DNA of 64,000 bases from an uncultured Bacillaceae bacterium (GCA_947497585.1 CANMHG010000005.1:124001-188000); one strand, 5' to 3'. Positions 27,899 to 36,845 are shown, counted from the first letter of the stretch. Numbers and translations are program-made. Notes: generated by a model not told the origin, from the letters alone.

Positions 27899-28714
27899 TT
27901 AAAGCTCATTAATAATTTGTTTTACAAAAGCTAGGAAATTGGCTTTGGCCATTTCTGTTGTTTCAATTACTTCATCATGAGTCAATGGTTGATCAAGTAT
28001 TCCTGCAGCCATATTTGATATGCAGGAAATGCCGAGAACATTAAGCTTAGCATGTCGAGCAACAATAACCTCTGGGACGGTAGACATTCCCACGGCATCT
28101 CCACCAATTGTTCGTAGCATTCTAATTTCTGCTGGAGTTTCATAGGTCGGACCAGTATTCCCTACATATACTCCCTCTTTCAAGTTAATTTGTAAATCTG
28201 ATGCAACCTTTTTCGCCAATTGACGCAAGTCTTTTGAATATGCTTCCGACATATCTGGAAAACGTACTCCTAAGTCGCCATCATTAGGTCCAATTAGTGG
28301 ATTTTGTCCTGTATTATTAATATGATCGGTAATTAACATTAAATTACCTGGCTCGAAAGATTCGTTGATCCCTCCAGCAGCATTCGTAACGATTAATGTG
28401 CTTACACCCAATTCCTTCATTACTCTAATTGGAAAAGTTACCTTATCCATTGAATAGCCTTCGTAATAATGGAAACGTCCTTGCATTGCAACAACTGTTT
28501 TCCCTTGTAAAGTTCCAAAAACTAATTGGCCTGCATGTCCTTCCACTGTGGAGACGGGAAATTCTGGAATTTCGTTATAAGGAATTTTAGTTGGATTTAC
28601 GATTTCATCTGCTAAAACCCCAAGCCCTGAGCCAAGAATTAATCCTATTTCAGGCGTTTGTTGAAATCTTGATTGTAAAAATTGTGCTGATTTTTGAATT
28701 ATACTTTTATCCAT
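27899..28714 (-). CDS. pupG: Purine-nucleoside phosphorylase
   Basis: Trimeric type PNP cleaving guanosine and inosine (and deoxy forms) to base and (deoxy)ribose 1-phosphate. The 271-residue protein shows ILGSGLGVLAD, the MQGRFHYYEGYSM phosphate/ribose site, TNAAGGINESFEPGNLM, and the purine-binding ETPAEIRMLRTIGGDAVGMSTVPE. Six bases after the drm stop, so co-transcribed with drm as in B. subtilis (also called punA). Confidence 0.96.
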   Translation of the reverse strand: MDKSIIQKSAQFLQSRFQQTPEIGLILGSGLGVLADEIVNPTKIPYNEIPEFPVSTVEGHAGQLVFGTLQGKTVVAMQGRFHYYEGYSMDKVTFPIRVMKELGVSTLIVTNAAGGINESFEPGNLMLITDHINNTGQNPLIGPNDGDLGVRFPDMSEAYSKDLRQLAKKVASDLQINLKEGVYVGNTGPTYETPAEIRMLRTIGGDAVGMSTVPEVIVARHAKLNVLGISCISNMAAGILDQPLTHDEVIETTEMAKANFLAFVKQIINEL

Positions 28715-28720
28715 CGTTCT

Positions 28721-29911
28721 TTACCCCCTGTTTAACTCATGAATGAAGCTCTCTCCATGATTTGGAGCCTTCACATTAAAATTATCTGCAATTGATGCAC
28801 CTACGTCTGCAAATGTCATTCTTGAAGGAATCTCTGTTCCCTGTGACATTCTAGGACTATAAATTAAGAGTGGAACAAACTCACGTGTATGGTCCGTCCC
28901 CTCATGTGTAGGATCATTTCCATGATCAGCTGTAATAATAAGAAGATCATCGTTTGTTAATAACTCAAATACTTCTTGTAACCTCGCATCATATTCCTCT
29001 AGTGCTTTACCGTAACCTATAGGATCCCTACGGTGTCCATATAATGCATCAAAATCAACAAGATTTAAAAAACTAAGTCCAGTAAATTCCATCTTTAAGG
29101 AATCTACCAGCTTATCCATACCATCCATATTTGATTTTGTTCTTAATGCTTTAGTTATTCCTTCACCATCAAAAATATCTTCAATTTTCCCTATTGATAT
29201 AACATCATAACCAGAGTCTTTTAGCTCATTCATCACTGTTCTATCAAACGGTTTTAAGGCATAGTCATGACGGTTTGCTGTTCTTTGGAATTCTCCAGGA
29301 TTCCCAATAAATGGACGAGCAATAATACGCCCTACCATATACTTTTCGTCTAGAGTCAATTCTCTTGCAATCTCACATATTTGATACAGTTCTTCTAGTG
29401 GGACGACCTCTTCGTGTGCTGCAATTTGTAAAACTGAGTCTGCTGAAGTGTAAACAATCAAAGCACCAGATTGCATATGCTCTGCTCCTAATTCATCCAG
29501 GATTTCAGTTCCCGAAGCAGGCTTATTTCCAATCACTTTACGCCCTGTCTTACTTTCAATTTCATCAATAAGCTCTTTTGGAAAGCCTTCAGGAAACACA
29601 CGAAACGGAGTCTCTATATGTAGACCCATAAGCTCCCAATGTCCTGTCATTGTATCTTTTCCATTTGAAGCTTCCTGCATCTTCGTATAAAATGCGAGTG
29701 GTTGCTGCTGCTTTTCTATTCCTTTAATCTCACCAATATTACCTAGTCCGAGTTTTTCCATATTCGGCATTTTCAAGCCATTCATTTTTTCTGCAATATG
29801 CCCTAATGTATTTGAGCCAATATCACCAAATTTTTCAGCATCTGGTGCTTCACCAATTCCTACTGAATCCATAACGACTAGAAAGACACGTTTATATGTA
29901 TAAGAAGACAT
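28721..29911 (-). CDS. drm: Phosphopentomutase
   Basis: Interconverts (deoxy)ribose 1-phosphate and 5-phosphate, linking nucleoside breakdown to central metabolism (DeoB in E. coli). The 396-residue alkaline-phosphatase-fold enzyme has the metal motifs [14 protein letters not shown] near the N terminus, the phosphorylated threonine region [13 protein letters not shown], and [19 protein letters not shown] near the C terminus. GGGGG stands before the ATG. A 16-bp perfect palindrome lies 81 bases upstream (29992-30007). Confidence 0.96.
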   Translation of the reverse strand: MSSYTYKRVFLVVMDSVGIGEAPDAEKFGDIGSNTLGHIAEKMNGLKMPNMEKLGLGNIGEIKGIEKQQQPLAFYTKMQEASNGKDTMTGHWELMGLHIETPFRVFPEGFPKELIDEIESKTGRKVIGNKPASGTEILDELGAEHMQSGALIVYTSADSVLQIAAHEEVVPLEELYQICEIARELTLDEKYMVGRIIARPFIGNPGEFQRTANRHDYALKPFDRTVMNELKDSGYDVISIGKIEDIFDGEGITKALRTKSNMDGMDKLVDSLKMEFTGLSFLNLVDFDALYGHRRDPIGYGKALEEYDARLQEVFELLTNDDLLIITADHGNDPTHEGTDHTREFVPLLIYSPRMSQGTEIPSRMTFADVGASIADNFNVKAPNHGESFIHELNRG

Positions 29912-29991
29912 ACTAAACCCCCTATTTTAATCTTATTAATTATATATTCCCTTTCGATGTTCAACTTAACCACATATGTATAGGTTTTACT

Positions 29992-30007
29992 TGTCAGAAG
30001 TCTGACA
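29992..30007. promoter_or_regulatory. Perfect 16-bp palindrome, candidate operator
   Basis: TGTCAGA-AG-TCTGACA upstream of drm. The size and symmetry fit a GntR-type or similar dimeric repressor site. The regulator is unknown and no repressor gene lies next to it. Confidence 0.4.
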
Positions 30008-30063
30008 TCTTGAGTATAAGATGTGCGGGCTATGTAAGGCAAGATAAATACCTTCCTAATTAC

Positions 30064-30098
30064 ATAAAAAATGCTGAATTTATGAACATTCAGCATCA
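30064..30098 (-). terminator. Terminator after xerD
   Basis: Stem atgctgaat / attcagcat around an 8-base loop, followed on the minus strand by TTTTTAT. Confidence 0.85.
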
Positions 30099-30120
30099 AT
30101 TTATCCTACTAATCTATTTT

Positions 30121-31011
30121 TTATGCTCTTGGATGGTATGTATTGTATACATCTTTTAACCTAGACTTAGTTACTCTAGTATAGACTTGAGTAGTTGATA
30201 TATCTGCATGCCCTAACATTTCCTGAACAGCCCGTAAATCTGCCCCATTTTCAAGTAAATGTGTAGCAAAAGAATGTCTTAATGTATGGGGAGTTAGCTC
30301 GTTCTTAACGTTAGCACTAATGGCAATCTGCCTGAGATTTTTCCAGAATCCTTGACGTGTTAATCGTTGTCCTCTGTGGTTTAGAAAAAGGGCTTGTGAA
30401 CTATCACTTTTAAAAAGTTCCGGTCTACCTCTCTCTATATAATTATAGATTGCTTCTTTTGCAGCTTTACCCAGTGGTACAATTCGCTCCTTATGGCCTT
30501 TACCGATACAACGAATGAACCCCATTTCCAAATGTACATCCTCAATATTAAGGTTGGTTAACTCACTTACACGTATACCTGTAGCATACAGCATTTCAAG
30601 AATTGCCTTGTCTCGTAATCCTAATGGTGAATTTATATCAGGTGCTTCTAGCAAGGCTTCTACCTCAGATAGAGATAATACCTTTGGTAAATTCCTTTCC
30701 ATTTTAGGTGTCTCTATTTGAACTGTCGGATCTTCTTTCGTAATCCTAACACGTAATAGAAACTGGTGAAATGAACGAATAGACGCTATGTGTCGTGCAA
30801 TCGTTTTCGCTGAACTTCCTGTGTCCTTAAGATATTGCAAAAAGTGAAGAATTTGAATTCTATTTACATGATCAAGGTATTCAATCTCTTCATGTTTTAT
30901 AAGATAGTCAACGTACTTAGATAAATCTCGTTTATATGAGATTACCGTGTTTTCTGCTAGTCTTCTCTCATCGACTAGGTATTGAATAAATTTGTTTATA
31001 TGAGCTTTCAA
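30121..31011 (-). CDS. xerD: Site-specific tyrosine recombinase XerD
   Basis: With XerC (CodV) it resolves chromosome dimers at dif. The 296-residue protein has the SAM-like N-terminal core-binding domain (1-95) and the catalytic domain with the complete set: Arg147 ([10 protein letters not shown]), Lys171 (GKGHKER), His242 and Arg245 ([16 protein letters not shown]), His268 ([10 protein letters not shown]) and nucleophile Tyr277. It is named ripX in B. subtilis and lies beside yqzK and fur as here. This is the housekeeping recombinase, not a sign of a mobile element. Confidence 0.96.
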   Translation of the reverse strand: MKAHINKFIQYLVDERRLAENTVISYKRDLSKYVDYLIKHEEIEYLDHVNRIQILHFLQYLKDTGSSAKTIARHIASIRSFHQFLLRVRITKEDPTVQIETPKMERNLPKVLSLSEVEALLEAPDINSPLGLRDKAILEMLYATGIRVSELTNLNIEDVHLEMGFIRCIGKGHKERIVPLGKAAKEAIYNYIERGRPELFKSDSSQALFLNHRGQRLTRQGFWKNLRQIAISANVKNELTPHTLRHSFATHLLENGADLRAVQEMLGHADISTTQVYTRVTKSRLKDVYNTYHPRA

Positions 31012-31017
31012 AAGACA

Positions 31018-31245
31018 TTACTCCCCAAAGTGATAAAAAAATAGCAATCGGTTTAACCACGAACTATCTTCTTCCTCTATCATTGATGCCACTTTAACAG
31101 CTGAACCTTTTGGTTCGTCATAACGATGGTAATTTGAATATTCCTCGTTAATCCACATAATACCATAATAAAACAAAATCGTGCAGCCCGTAAACAAGAT
31201 AAATACTTTAGTCGTTTCAAACATCATCCGTACTGTTTTTCTCAT
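31018..31245 (-). CDS. yqzK: YqzK family small membrane protein (DUF4227)
   Basis: A 75-residue protein with one hydrophobic segment (about residues 12-30, VFILFTGCTILFYYGIMWI) and a charged C-terminal tail, matching YqzK/DUF4227, always found between fur and xerD in Bacillus. The ATG at 31245 follows a strong TTGGAGG; the longer in-frame reading to 31293 is rejected. Function unknown. It ends seven bases before xerD and is probably co-transcribed with it. Confidence 0.85.
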   Translation of the reverse strand: MRKTVRMMFETTKVFILFTGCTILFYYGIMWINEEYSNYHRYDEPKGSAVKVASMIEEEDSSWLNRLLFFYHFGE

Positions 31246-31318
31246 AGTCGCCTCCAAAAAGCCAAACATAATATATATTAGAAGATATGCCAAATGGGAC
31301 GAGTTTTATACGTCTAAA

Positions 31319-31352
31319 AAGAAAAAACCTTTTCTAATTAGAAAAGGTTTTA
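31319..31352 (-). terminator. Terminator after fur
   Basis: Stem aaaaccttttct / agaaaaggtttt around a short loop, overlapping the fur stop codon and followed on the minus strand by a T-rich stretch. Confidence 0.8.
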
Positions 31353-31823
31353 CTGATTATCTTTATTCTCTTCTTCATCTTCTACCTTATCGTGACAACG
31401 GTGGCAAATGCCGTGGAAAGTTAGACGGTGATCCTTAATTTTAAAGTTCCAGTCTCTTTCTACGATTGCTTCAACATCCTCTAAAAGATCATCTTGGATT
31501 TCATCAACTGCTCCGCATTCGATGCAAACTAGATGATGATGGAAGTGTGCTGCACCTTCTTGTCGTAAGTCATAGCGTGAAACACCATCACCAAAATTTA
31601 TTTTATCAACAATTTTTAATTCGGTTAATAACTCAAGCGTTCTATATACAGTTGCTAATCCGATCTCTGGCGACTTTTCTTTAACGAGGAGGTAAACATC
31701 TTCTGCACTCAAATGATCCTCTTCATGTTCAAGAAGTACTCGAACAGTCGCCTCACGTTGAGGTGTAAGCTTATAGCTAGAAGAGTGCAACTGCTTCTTT
31801 ATTCTATCAATTCTTTGTTCCAT
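31350..31823 (-). CDS. fur: Ferric uptake regulator Fur
   Basis: Iron-responsive repressor of siderophore and iron-transport genes. The 157-residue protein has the winged helix (YKLTPQREATVRVLLEHEEDHLSAEDVY, GLATVYRTLELL), the metal-binding His-rich turn HFHHHLVCIECG, and the structural zinc CxxC pairs CIEC and CHRC. The acidic C-terminal tail (EDEEENKDNQ) is typical of Bacillus Fur. It could also be a paralogue such as PerR or Zur, but synteny with xerD/yqzK/spoIIM supports Fur. Confidence 0.93.
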   Translation of the reverse strand: MEQRIDRIKKQLHSSSYKLTPQREATVRVLLEHEEDHLSAEDVYLLVKEKSPEIGLATVYRTLELLTELKIVDKINFGDGVSRYDLRQEGAAHFHHHLVCIECGAVDEIQDDLLEDVEAIVERDWNFKIKDHRLTFHGICHRCHDKVEDEEENKDNQ

Positions 31824-31934
31824 GTACCTATTCCTCCCTCGCCGTTACCTTACTTATTATAACAGAAGAAGAGGAACTGTCCAAATAAAATTAATTATAA
31901 TGTAGGAAAAATACTTTTTCTTTATAAATAGTTA

Positions 31935-32585
31935 TTATTGATTATTAATCATATCAATAACACCTTTCATTAATGTTGGTGAAGCAAATGCTTCAAATGC
32001 AGAAGCAGTCATTAATACTAATGCTACACCGACCATTAACATTGCATAGCGTGTTAGTAACGGTAATATTGGCTCATTTGCCCTTTTCATAAATTGTTGG
32101 CGTATCATCTTTAACGAGAAGGCAACTGCTACTGTTCCAATAACGATAAAAGCAGGAATAATTAATAGATTTTGCGGAAGAACTGAAACAAAAGACAATA
32201 TAAATCCATCAAAGCCCATTTGATTTACAAGAAAACCCACTGTAAATCCAACAACGACTCCCTTAAGAAATAACAATACAAGAATGACTGGCAATCCTAT
32301 AATAGAGATACCAAGAATCCACATTAGCCCCACATATTTTATATTATGAAGAAAGCTTTGCTTAAACATATCCGTACTATTAGCAAAACTCCCCTCTGAT
32401 ACTTGTCCAAAAAAACGACTTAAATAATAGTAAAGATCTTGTTTTTGACTAAAGTTTAAACTATTAACGACAATAGCACCAAAGATTACACCCATTAGAA
32501 ATAAGACCGTAATAAATATATAAATCGAGGAATGTTCTCGAACATGTGTGATTATTGCTGCTTTAAGTGGCTGCTGCTTTTTCAT
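31935..32585 (-). CDS. spoIIM: Stage II sporulation protein M
   Basis: Mother-cell membrane protein that, with SpoIID and SpoIIP, dissolves septal peptidoglycan during engulfment. The 216-residue protein has about five membrane helices (residues 21-42, 85-110, 112-132, 140-160, 180-200) and the family stretch [28 protein letters not shown] precedes the ATG. A sigma-E-type promoter with near-consensus elements is upstream. Confidence 0.95.
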   Translation of the reverse strand: MKKQQPLKAAIITHVREHSSIYIFITVLFLMGVIFGAIVVNSLNFSQKQDLYYYLSRFFGQVSEGSFANSTDMFKQSFLHNIKYVGLMWILGISIIGLPVILVLLFLKGVVVGFTVGFLVNQMGFDGFILSFVSVLPQNLLIIPAFIVIGTVAVAFSLKMIRQQFMKRANEPILPLLTRYAMLMVGVALVLMTASAFEAFASPTLMKGVIDMINNQ

Positions 32586-32614
32586 TATGTCTCCTCCTAT
32601 TATTCTCTTACTTG

Positions 32615-32644
32615 ATTCTATGAATTAATCAATTTATGTATGAC
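32615..32644 (-). promoter_or_regulatory. Candidate sigma-E promoter of spoIIM
   Basis: On the minus strand GTCATACA (32637-32644), 14 bases, CATAGAAT (32615-32622), close to the sigma-E consensus. spoIIM is sigma-E dependent in B. subtilis. Confidence 0.7.
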
Positions 32645-32731
32645 AGGTTAATTCGATAAATCTAAAAATCTACTTACAAAATTTCCAAATACATGCTATA
32701 ATTCCAAAAAACTTGAAGAGTGGTGAATAGT

Positions 32732-33289
32732 ATGAATCCAATTTTACTAGATTTCCCTACAGAATTTACAACCGATAGACTTTTGATCCGCATGCCTTTA
32801 CCAGGTGATGGAAAGGCAGTAAACGAAGCAATTAGAGCTTCAATGAACGAGTTACAGCCATGGATGCCCTTTGCCCAAAAAGAGCCTGAGCTAGAGGAAA
32901 CAGAGGCAAATATTCGTGAAGCTCATGCTAACTTTTTATTACGTAAGGACCTACGTCTTCTTATTTTTCATAAGGAAACTGGTAAGTTCATTGGTTCTAC
33001 TGGCCTTCATCGTATTGAATGGGAAATTCGCAAATTTGAAATCGGTTATTGGATTGACTCCCGATATGCAAAACAGGGATATATAACTGAAACAGTAGTT
33101 GGGTTAACAACCTTTGCCTTTGAAGAGCTAAATGCTAAAAGAGTAGAAATTCGATGTGACTCTCTTAATATTAATAGTAGGAACGTAGCTGAACGTGCTG
33201 GGTATACACTCGAGGGAATCCTACGAAATGACGATTTAGCAGTTGATGGTACATTAAGAGATACTTGTGTGTTTTCTAAGATTAAATAA
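32732..33289 (+). CDS. GNAT acetyltransferase of the RimJ/RimL type
   Basis: A 185-residue acetyl-CoA-dependent N-acetyltransferase. The opening FTTDRLLIRMPLPGDG, the central IGSTGLHRIEW ... FEIGYWIDSRYAKQGYITE, and SLNINSRNVAERAGYTLEGILRND are the standard RimJ/RimL pattern (ribosomal-protein-type acetyltransferases, also antibiotic or amino-acid targets). The acceptor is unknown. The ATG at 32732 is used; two GTG codons just upstream are in frame but probably act as part of the ribosome site GTGGTG. It is divergent from spoIIM. Confidence 0.85.
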   Translation: MNPILLDFPTEFTTDRLLIRMPLPGDGKAVNEAIRASMNELQPWMPFAQKEPELEETEANIREAHANFLLRKDLRLLIFHKETGKFIGSTGLHRIEWEIRKFEIGYWIDSRYAKQGYITETVVGLTTFAFEELNAKRVEIRCDSLNINSRNVAERAGYTLEGILRNDDLAVDGTLRDTCVFSKIK

Positions 33290-33310
33290 AAATCAATCCC
33301 TTGAGCTGAT

Positions 33311-34483
33311 TTACTCAAGGGATTTTACTTTACCGTATTTGCCGCCACCTCCAGCATATATCGAGAGCTGTCCACTTCTAGCTTTTAAAATAGTCTCAGC
33401 AATTGGTTTTTTAACCACAGATAATAGTGCATCTTCTGGTGCTTCATGAATGATCGCCATTTCCGTTTTAAAATAGTCTCTAAGCTTATGTAAAGTCTTT
33501 GAACCTAAACCTGGTATAAATTCCAATGGTACCTGGTGGATGTAAGGTGGTCTATTTTTGTTTTCTTCTTTTGAATCCTTTAGTTCTTGTAGACGGTCAT
33601 AGACCCCTTTTATAATACCTTTATGGCTACAATTAGGGCATGTTTCAATGAGATAATCATCAATAAGATGAAAACACTTTTCACAAGTGGTTCGATGATA
33701 TTTCCCTAGTATTGGATCTAGTCCGTAATTTGCAACGATTCCTCTTTCTTCCTCCTTATGCATTGCCTTTTTAAGCTCAGCAAAAGTTGGATTCTCCATT
33801 GCAATGATTTGATATTCCCTGGCTATCTTTGGAAGTGAATGAGCATCAGAATTGGAGATGAACGTGTACGAATGTAATTCTGAAATTTGATCTGCCATCT
33901 CTGTATTTGAGCTTAGTCCTAACTCTATTGCATCTATCATGGTAGGATTAAACACTTCTGTTAGTGTTCGATTCACACCTTTTCCATATAAGCTCTTGTG
34001 TGGAGTAAAAACATGTGCAGGGATAAAGAGACCACCTAATTCTTTAACTTTCGATTGTAGGTTTAATCCCGTTTCATAGATACGCTGTGAGCTCAATGTG
34101 ATATTTTTTTGTCTTTCAGATAGCCATACTGAAAACTCACGCATTTTTGCAATTGTAGGTATAAAGGCTAATACGTGGATAGGTCCTTTACAATTGTCGT
34201 CATAGATTTCAATTTCTGCTCCTAAAATTAGTGTTACATCTTTAAATCTTAGCCCACCTTCATCCCATTCAAAAACTTCACCTTTATTTATAAGGACCGT
34301 AAGTTCATCAAGGACTTCAGGTACATGACAGTCAATTACTCCTATCATATCCATACCCTTAATTTCAGTCGCTTCAACTAATATATTTTCAATCGTTAAT
34401 GATTTTGCACCTGTAATTTTAACAGGCTTTCCTGTGGCCGTTCTACCAATATGTATATGTAAATCTACATAATAATTTTGCAT
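33311..34483 (-). CDS. yqxK: Endonuclease Q-like PHP-domain nuclease (YqxK family)
   Basis: A 390-residue protein with three parts: an N-terminal PHP phosphoesterase domain (VDLHIHIG with the DxHxH metal motif, then VIDCHVPE and SNSDAH), a zinc ribbon (CEKC and CPNC near residues 265-290), and a C-terminal helix-hairpin-helix part (LEFIPGLGSKTLHKLRDYF). That composition matches endonuclease Q, which cuts 5' of deaminated bases (uracil, hypoxanthine) in DNA. It ends one base before nudF and the two are likely co-transcribed. B. subtilis YqxK occupies the same place beside nudF. Confidence 0.85.
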   Translation of the reverse strand: MQNYYVDLHIHIGRTATGKPVKITGAKSLTIENILVEATEIKGMDMIGVIDCHVPEVLDELTVLINKGEVFEWDEGGLRFKDVTLILGAEIEIYDDNCKGPIHVLAFIPTIAKMREFSVWLSERQKNITLSSQRIYETGLNLQSKVKELGGLFIPAHVFTPHKSLYGKGVNRTLTEVFNPTMIDAIELGLSSNTEMADQISELHSYTFISNSDAHSLPKIAREYQIIAMENPTFAELKKAMHKEEERGIVANYGLDPILGKYHRTTCEKCFHLIDDYLIETCPNCSHKGIIKGVYDRLQELKDSKEENKNRPPYIHQVPLEFIPGLGSKTLHKLRDYFKTEMAIIHEAPEDALLSVVKKPIAETILKARSGQLSIYAGGGGKYGKVKSLE

Positions 34484-34484
34484 C

Positions 34485-35036
34485 TTATTCTCCTAGTGCT
34501 TTTTGCAGTTGTAGAAATTGTACAGCATATGCAGTTTTCGCATCATATATCTTTCTTGCTTCAATAAGCTTTTTGGCATCCTCTAATGTTACTTCTAAAA
34601 CATCTAAAAATTCGTCTTCATCTAGGTCTGCAGATTGCTCTTTTTTCGTTAGACCTCTCGCAATATATAAGTGAATGATTTCATCTGCAAATCCAGGCGA
34701 TGTATAAAAGGAAATTAAATGACTTAATGTTTTGCATACATAGCCTGTTTCTTCTTCTAACTCTCTTAACGCAGTGATTTCTGGCTTTTCACCAGGTTCT
34801 AACTTACCAGCTGGGATTTCAACGATAACGCGCTCCAGCGCCTTGCGATATTGTTGAACCATTACTATTTTATTTTCATCTGTTATTGCGAGTATAGCAA
34901 CTGCACCAGGGTGCTTTATTATTTCACGTTTACTTGTTTTTCCATTAGGTAATTCAACATCTTCAATATGAAGATCTATAACCTTTCCTTCGTACAGTAT
35001 CTCCTTAGATAAGGTCTTTTCTATTAAGTGGTCCAT
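34485..35036 (-). CDS. nudF: ADP-ribose pyrophosphatase NudF
   Basis: Nudix hydrolase splitting ADP-ribose to AMP and ribose 5-phosphate. The 183-residue protein has a full Nudix box (residues 77-98, GKLEPGEKPEITALRELEEE) and the ADPRase hallmark proline about 16 residues after it (FYTSPGFADE). Start MDHLIEKTLSKE; AGGAGATG precedes it. Together with the EndoQ-like nuclease it gives this short operon a nucleotide and DNA clean-up flavour, though that link is inferred from position. Confidence 0.94.
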   Translation of the reverse strand: MDHLIEKTLSKEILYEGKVIDLHIEDVELPNGKTSKREIIKHPGAVAILAITDENKIVMVQQYRKALERVIVEIPAGKLEPGEKPEITALRELEEETGYVCKTLSHLISFYTSPGFADEIIHLYIARGLTKKEQSADLDEDEFLDVLEVTLEDAKKLIEARKIYDAKTAYAVQFLQLQKALGE

Positions 35037-35072
35037 TTTGTCATCTCCTCGTTCTAATCATTATTATTGCCA

Positions 35073-35080
35073 CATACATT
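35073..35080 (+). promoter_or_regulatory. Possible sigma-E -10 element before mciZ
   Basis: CATACATT differs at one position from the sigma-E -10 consensus, 48 bases before the mciZ start. The -35 (35051-35058) is poor, so the call is weak; mciZ is sigma-E dependent in B. subtilis. Confidence 0.35.
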
Positions 35081-35127
35081 CTACCATATCATTTAAAAAC
35101 ACTTGCTATTACGGGGAGGATCTCTAA

Positions 35128-35307
35128 GTGAAAATATATATTACACACAATGGAATTACCTTGGTAGGTAAGGCTTGGGAGATTCGGGCTAAATTAAAAG
35201 AATACAGTAAGCAGTTTGATACGGTACAGGAATGGATTCAATCCAGTGAAATGTCCCTTCATCATCAACAAAAGACTAGTAAGAATAATGAAATTCGTAT
35301 TGAATAA
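35128..35307 (+). CDS. mciZ: Mother cell inhibitor of FtsZ, MciZ, with C-terminal extension
   Basis: A 59-residue GTG-started peptide behind GGGAGGA. Residues 1-37 (MKIYITHNGITLVGKAW, then EIRAKLKEY) closely match the B. subtilis MciZ, a 40-residue mother-cell peptide that caps FtsZ filaments and blocks Z-ring formation in sporulation. The core GxxLVGKAWEIRAKLKEY is intact. Unlike the B. subtilis form it continues for about 19 more polar residues (MSLHHQQKTSKNNEIRIE). Position between nudF and yqkF is the same as in B. subtilis, which strongly supports the identification. Confidence 0.9.
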   Translation: MKIYITHNGITLVGKAWEIRAKLKEYSKQFDTVQEWIQSSEMSLHHQQKTSKNNEIRIE

Positions 35308-35368
35308 ACTCATTATTTGAATTTAATTCTTGCCTCACTTACAATTGCTTTCAAGGAGTGGTTTAAAA

Positions 35369-36292
35369 ATGAAGACTAGGAGAATTGGAAAATCTGACCT
35401 TGTTGTTAGCGAGCTGGGATTAGGCTGTATGTCACTTGGTAGAGAAGAAAAACAAGCTTCAGAAATCATACATAAAGCAATAGATTCAGGTATTAATTAT
35501 CTTGATACAGCAGACCTTTATGATTTCGGAGTAAATGAAGAATTTGTTGGACAAGCAATTAAAAGTAAACGTAAAGAGATTATTTTGGCCACCAAAGTAG
35601 GAAACCGTTGGAATACTAGTAAAGAAGGTTGGTCATGGGATCCATCAAAAAACTATATTAAAACTGCTGTAAAAGACTCATTGCTCAGATTACAAACTGA
35701 TTATATAGACTTATACCAATTACACGGTGGAACCTTAGAAGACAACATAGATGAAACAATTGAGGCTTTTGAGGATCTAAAGAAAGAAGGACTTATTAGA
35801 TATTATGGTATTTCCTCCATCCGTCCAAATGTAATAAAAGAATACGTAGAACGCTCATCCATTGTTAGTGTTATGATGCAGTATAGTTTATTAGATCGAC
35901 GTCCTGAAGAGGTCTTTCCTTTATTGGGGGAACATAATATTAGTGTAGTATGCAGGGGACCTGTTGCAAAAGGGGTATTAACCGATAAGCCTCTTGACTC
36001 TACTAATTCAAAGATAAAAGAGAATGGGTATCTAGATTATTCCTTCGAGGAGCTAGCTTCACTGAGACAGTCCCTTAAACAGGAGCTAGCTAGTGAGAGA
36101 TCACTCACTGAAATTGCGTTACAGTTCTGTCTCTATGATTCGGTTGTTGCCTCTGTTGTAGCAGGAGCGAGTAAAATAGAACAACTTGTAGACAATGTTA
36201 AGGCTGTAACTTCTACACCATTAACAGATGAACAAATGAGGATACTTCGTGAATTAACGAAATCCAGCTTGTATGAGCAGCATAGGATTTAA
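35369..36292 (+). CDS. yqkF: Aldo/keto reductase YqkF
   Basis: NADPH-dependent oxidoreductase of the AKR superfamily, 307 residues. Family features: GLGCMSLG near the start, NYLDTADLYDFGVNEEFVG with the catalytic Asp and Tyr, ATKVGNR with the catalytic Lys, and LYQLHGGT with the His. The C-terminal NADPH region is VVAGASKIEQLVDNV. The substrate is unknown. AAGGAG precedes the ATG at 35369; the upstream in-frame Met is rejected. Same place as yqkF in B. subtilis. Confidence 0.92.
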   Translation: MKTRRIGKSDLVVSELGLGCMSLGREEKQASEIIHKAIDSGINYLDTADLYDFGVNEEFVGQAIKSKRKEIILATKVGNRWNTSKEGWSWDPSKNYIKTAVKDSLLRLQTDYIDLYQLHGGTLEDNIDETIEAFEDLKKEGLIRYYGISSIRPNVIKEYVERSSIVSVMMQYSLLDRRPEEVFPLLGEHNISVVCRGPVAKGVLTDKPLDSTNSKIKENGYLDYSFEELASLRQSLKQELASERSLTEIALQFCLYDSVVASVVAGASKIEQLVDNVKAVTSTPLTDEQMRILRELTKSSLYEQHRI

Positions 36293-36302
36293 TTCATATC
36301 AA

Positions 36303-36347
36303 GTAAAAAAACAGTGTCGTCAATGATTTTGACGCCACTGTTTTGCT
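36303..36347. terminator. Bidirectional terminator between yqkF and the GrpB-like gene
   Basis: Stem aaacagtgtcgtcaa / ttgacgccactgttt around a 5-base loop, lying between two convergent genes. Confidence 0.85.
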
Positions 36348-36835
36348 TTTTCATCTAGTTCTTTCACAAGAGAGTCTTTACCTGATATATACTTTTCTAT
36401 ATCGTACGGAAATTTTTTAGCAAGTTCCTCTTTTAATAACCCATATTTGTGAGCTTCCTGAGGGTGGTTTCTTAAATAATCTCGAAATGTGACATGTCGT
36501 TCAATCTCTCTGTTTCCTTTTTCAAAAATATGAACATGATGAGTTCGATTATCTCCGCCTTTTTGAAAATACCTCCGCAGTGGGATCCCGTTTTCTCCTC
36601 TAGCCTCATAGCCTAGATGTTCCATTTCCTGATTAAAATCGTCTACCTTTTCTAACGAAGATACTTCTACTAAAATATCGATCACTGGTTTAGCGCTTAA
36701 CCCTTCAATAGAGGTACTCCCAATATGGTATATATCTACCAGAATAGGCGCAAATATTGTTCGAATTCTCTCGGCTTCACTTTGATAGCTTTTAGGCCAA
36801 TTTGAATTATAGTTTGTAACTTCTACTTTTCTCAT
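36320..36835 (-). CDS. GrpB family nucleotidyltransferase-like protein (UPF0157)
   Basis: A 171-residue protein of the GrpB/UPF0157 family, a branch of the nucleotidyltransferase fold. Recognised by VDIYHIGSTSIEGLSAKPVIDI near residues 33-54, YFQKGG, and RTHHVHIFEKGN, then HVTFRDYLRNHPQEAHKY near the C terminus. Activity unknown. A similar domain is fused to an acetyltransferase in B. subtilis YqkA, encoded in the same neighbourhood; here it stands alone. Confidence 0.85.
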   Translation of the reverse strand: MRKVEVTNYNSNWPKSYQSEAERIRTIFAPILVDIYHIGSTSIEGLSAKPVIDILVEVSSLEKVDDFNQEMEHLGYEARGENGIPLRRYFQKGGDNRTHHVHIFEKGNREIERHVTFRDYLRNHPQEAHKYGLLKEELAKKFPYDIEKYISGKDSLVKELDEKAKQWRQNH

Positions 36836-36845
36836 AGATTACAAC

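Noticed and set aside
30121..31011. Tyrosine recombinase as a sign of a mobile element
   Set aside because: Sequence and neighbours (yqzK, fur) identify the chromosomal XerD; no attachment repeats, phage genes or composition change are seen.
31888..31905. AT-rich partial palindrome before fur, considered as a PerR box
   Set aside because: Only one half matches TTATAAT well; the other half has too many mismatches to claim a site.
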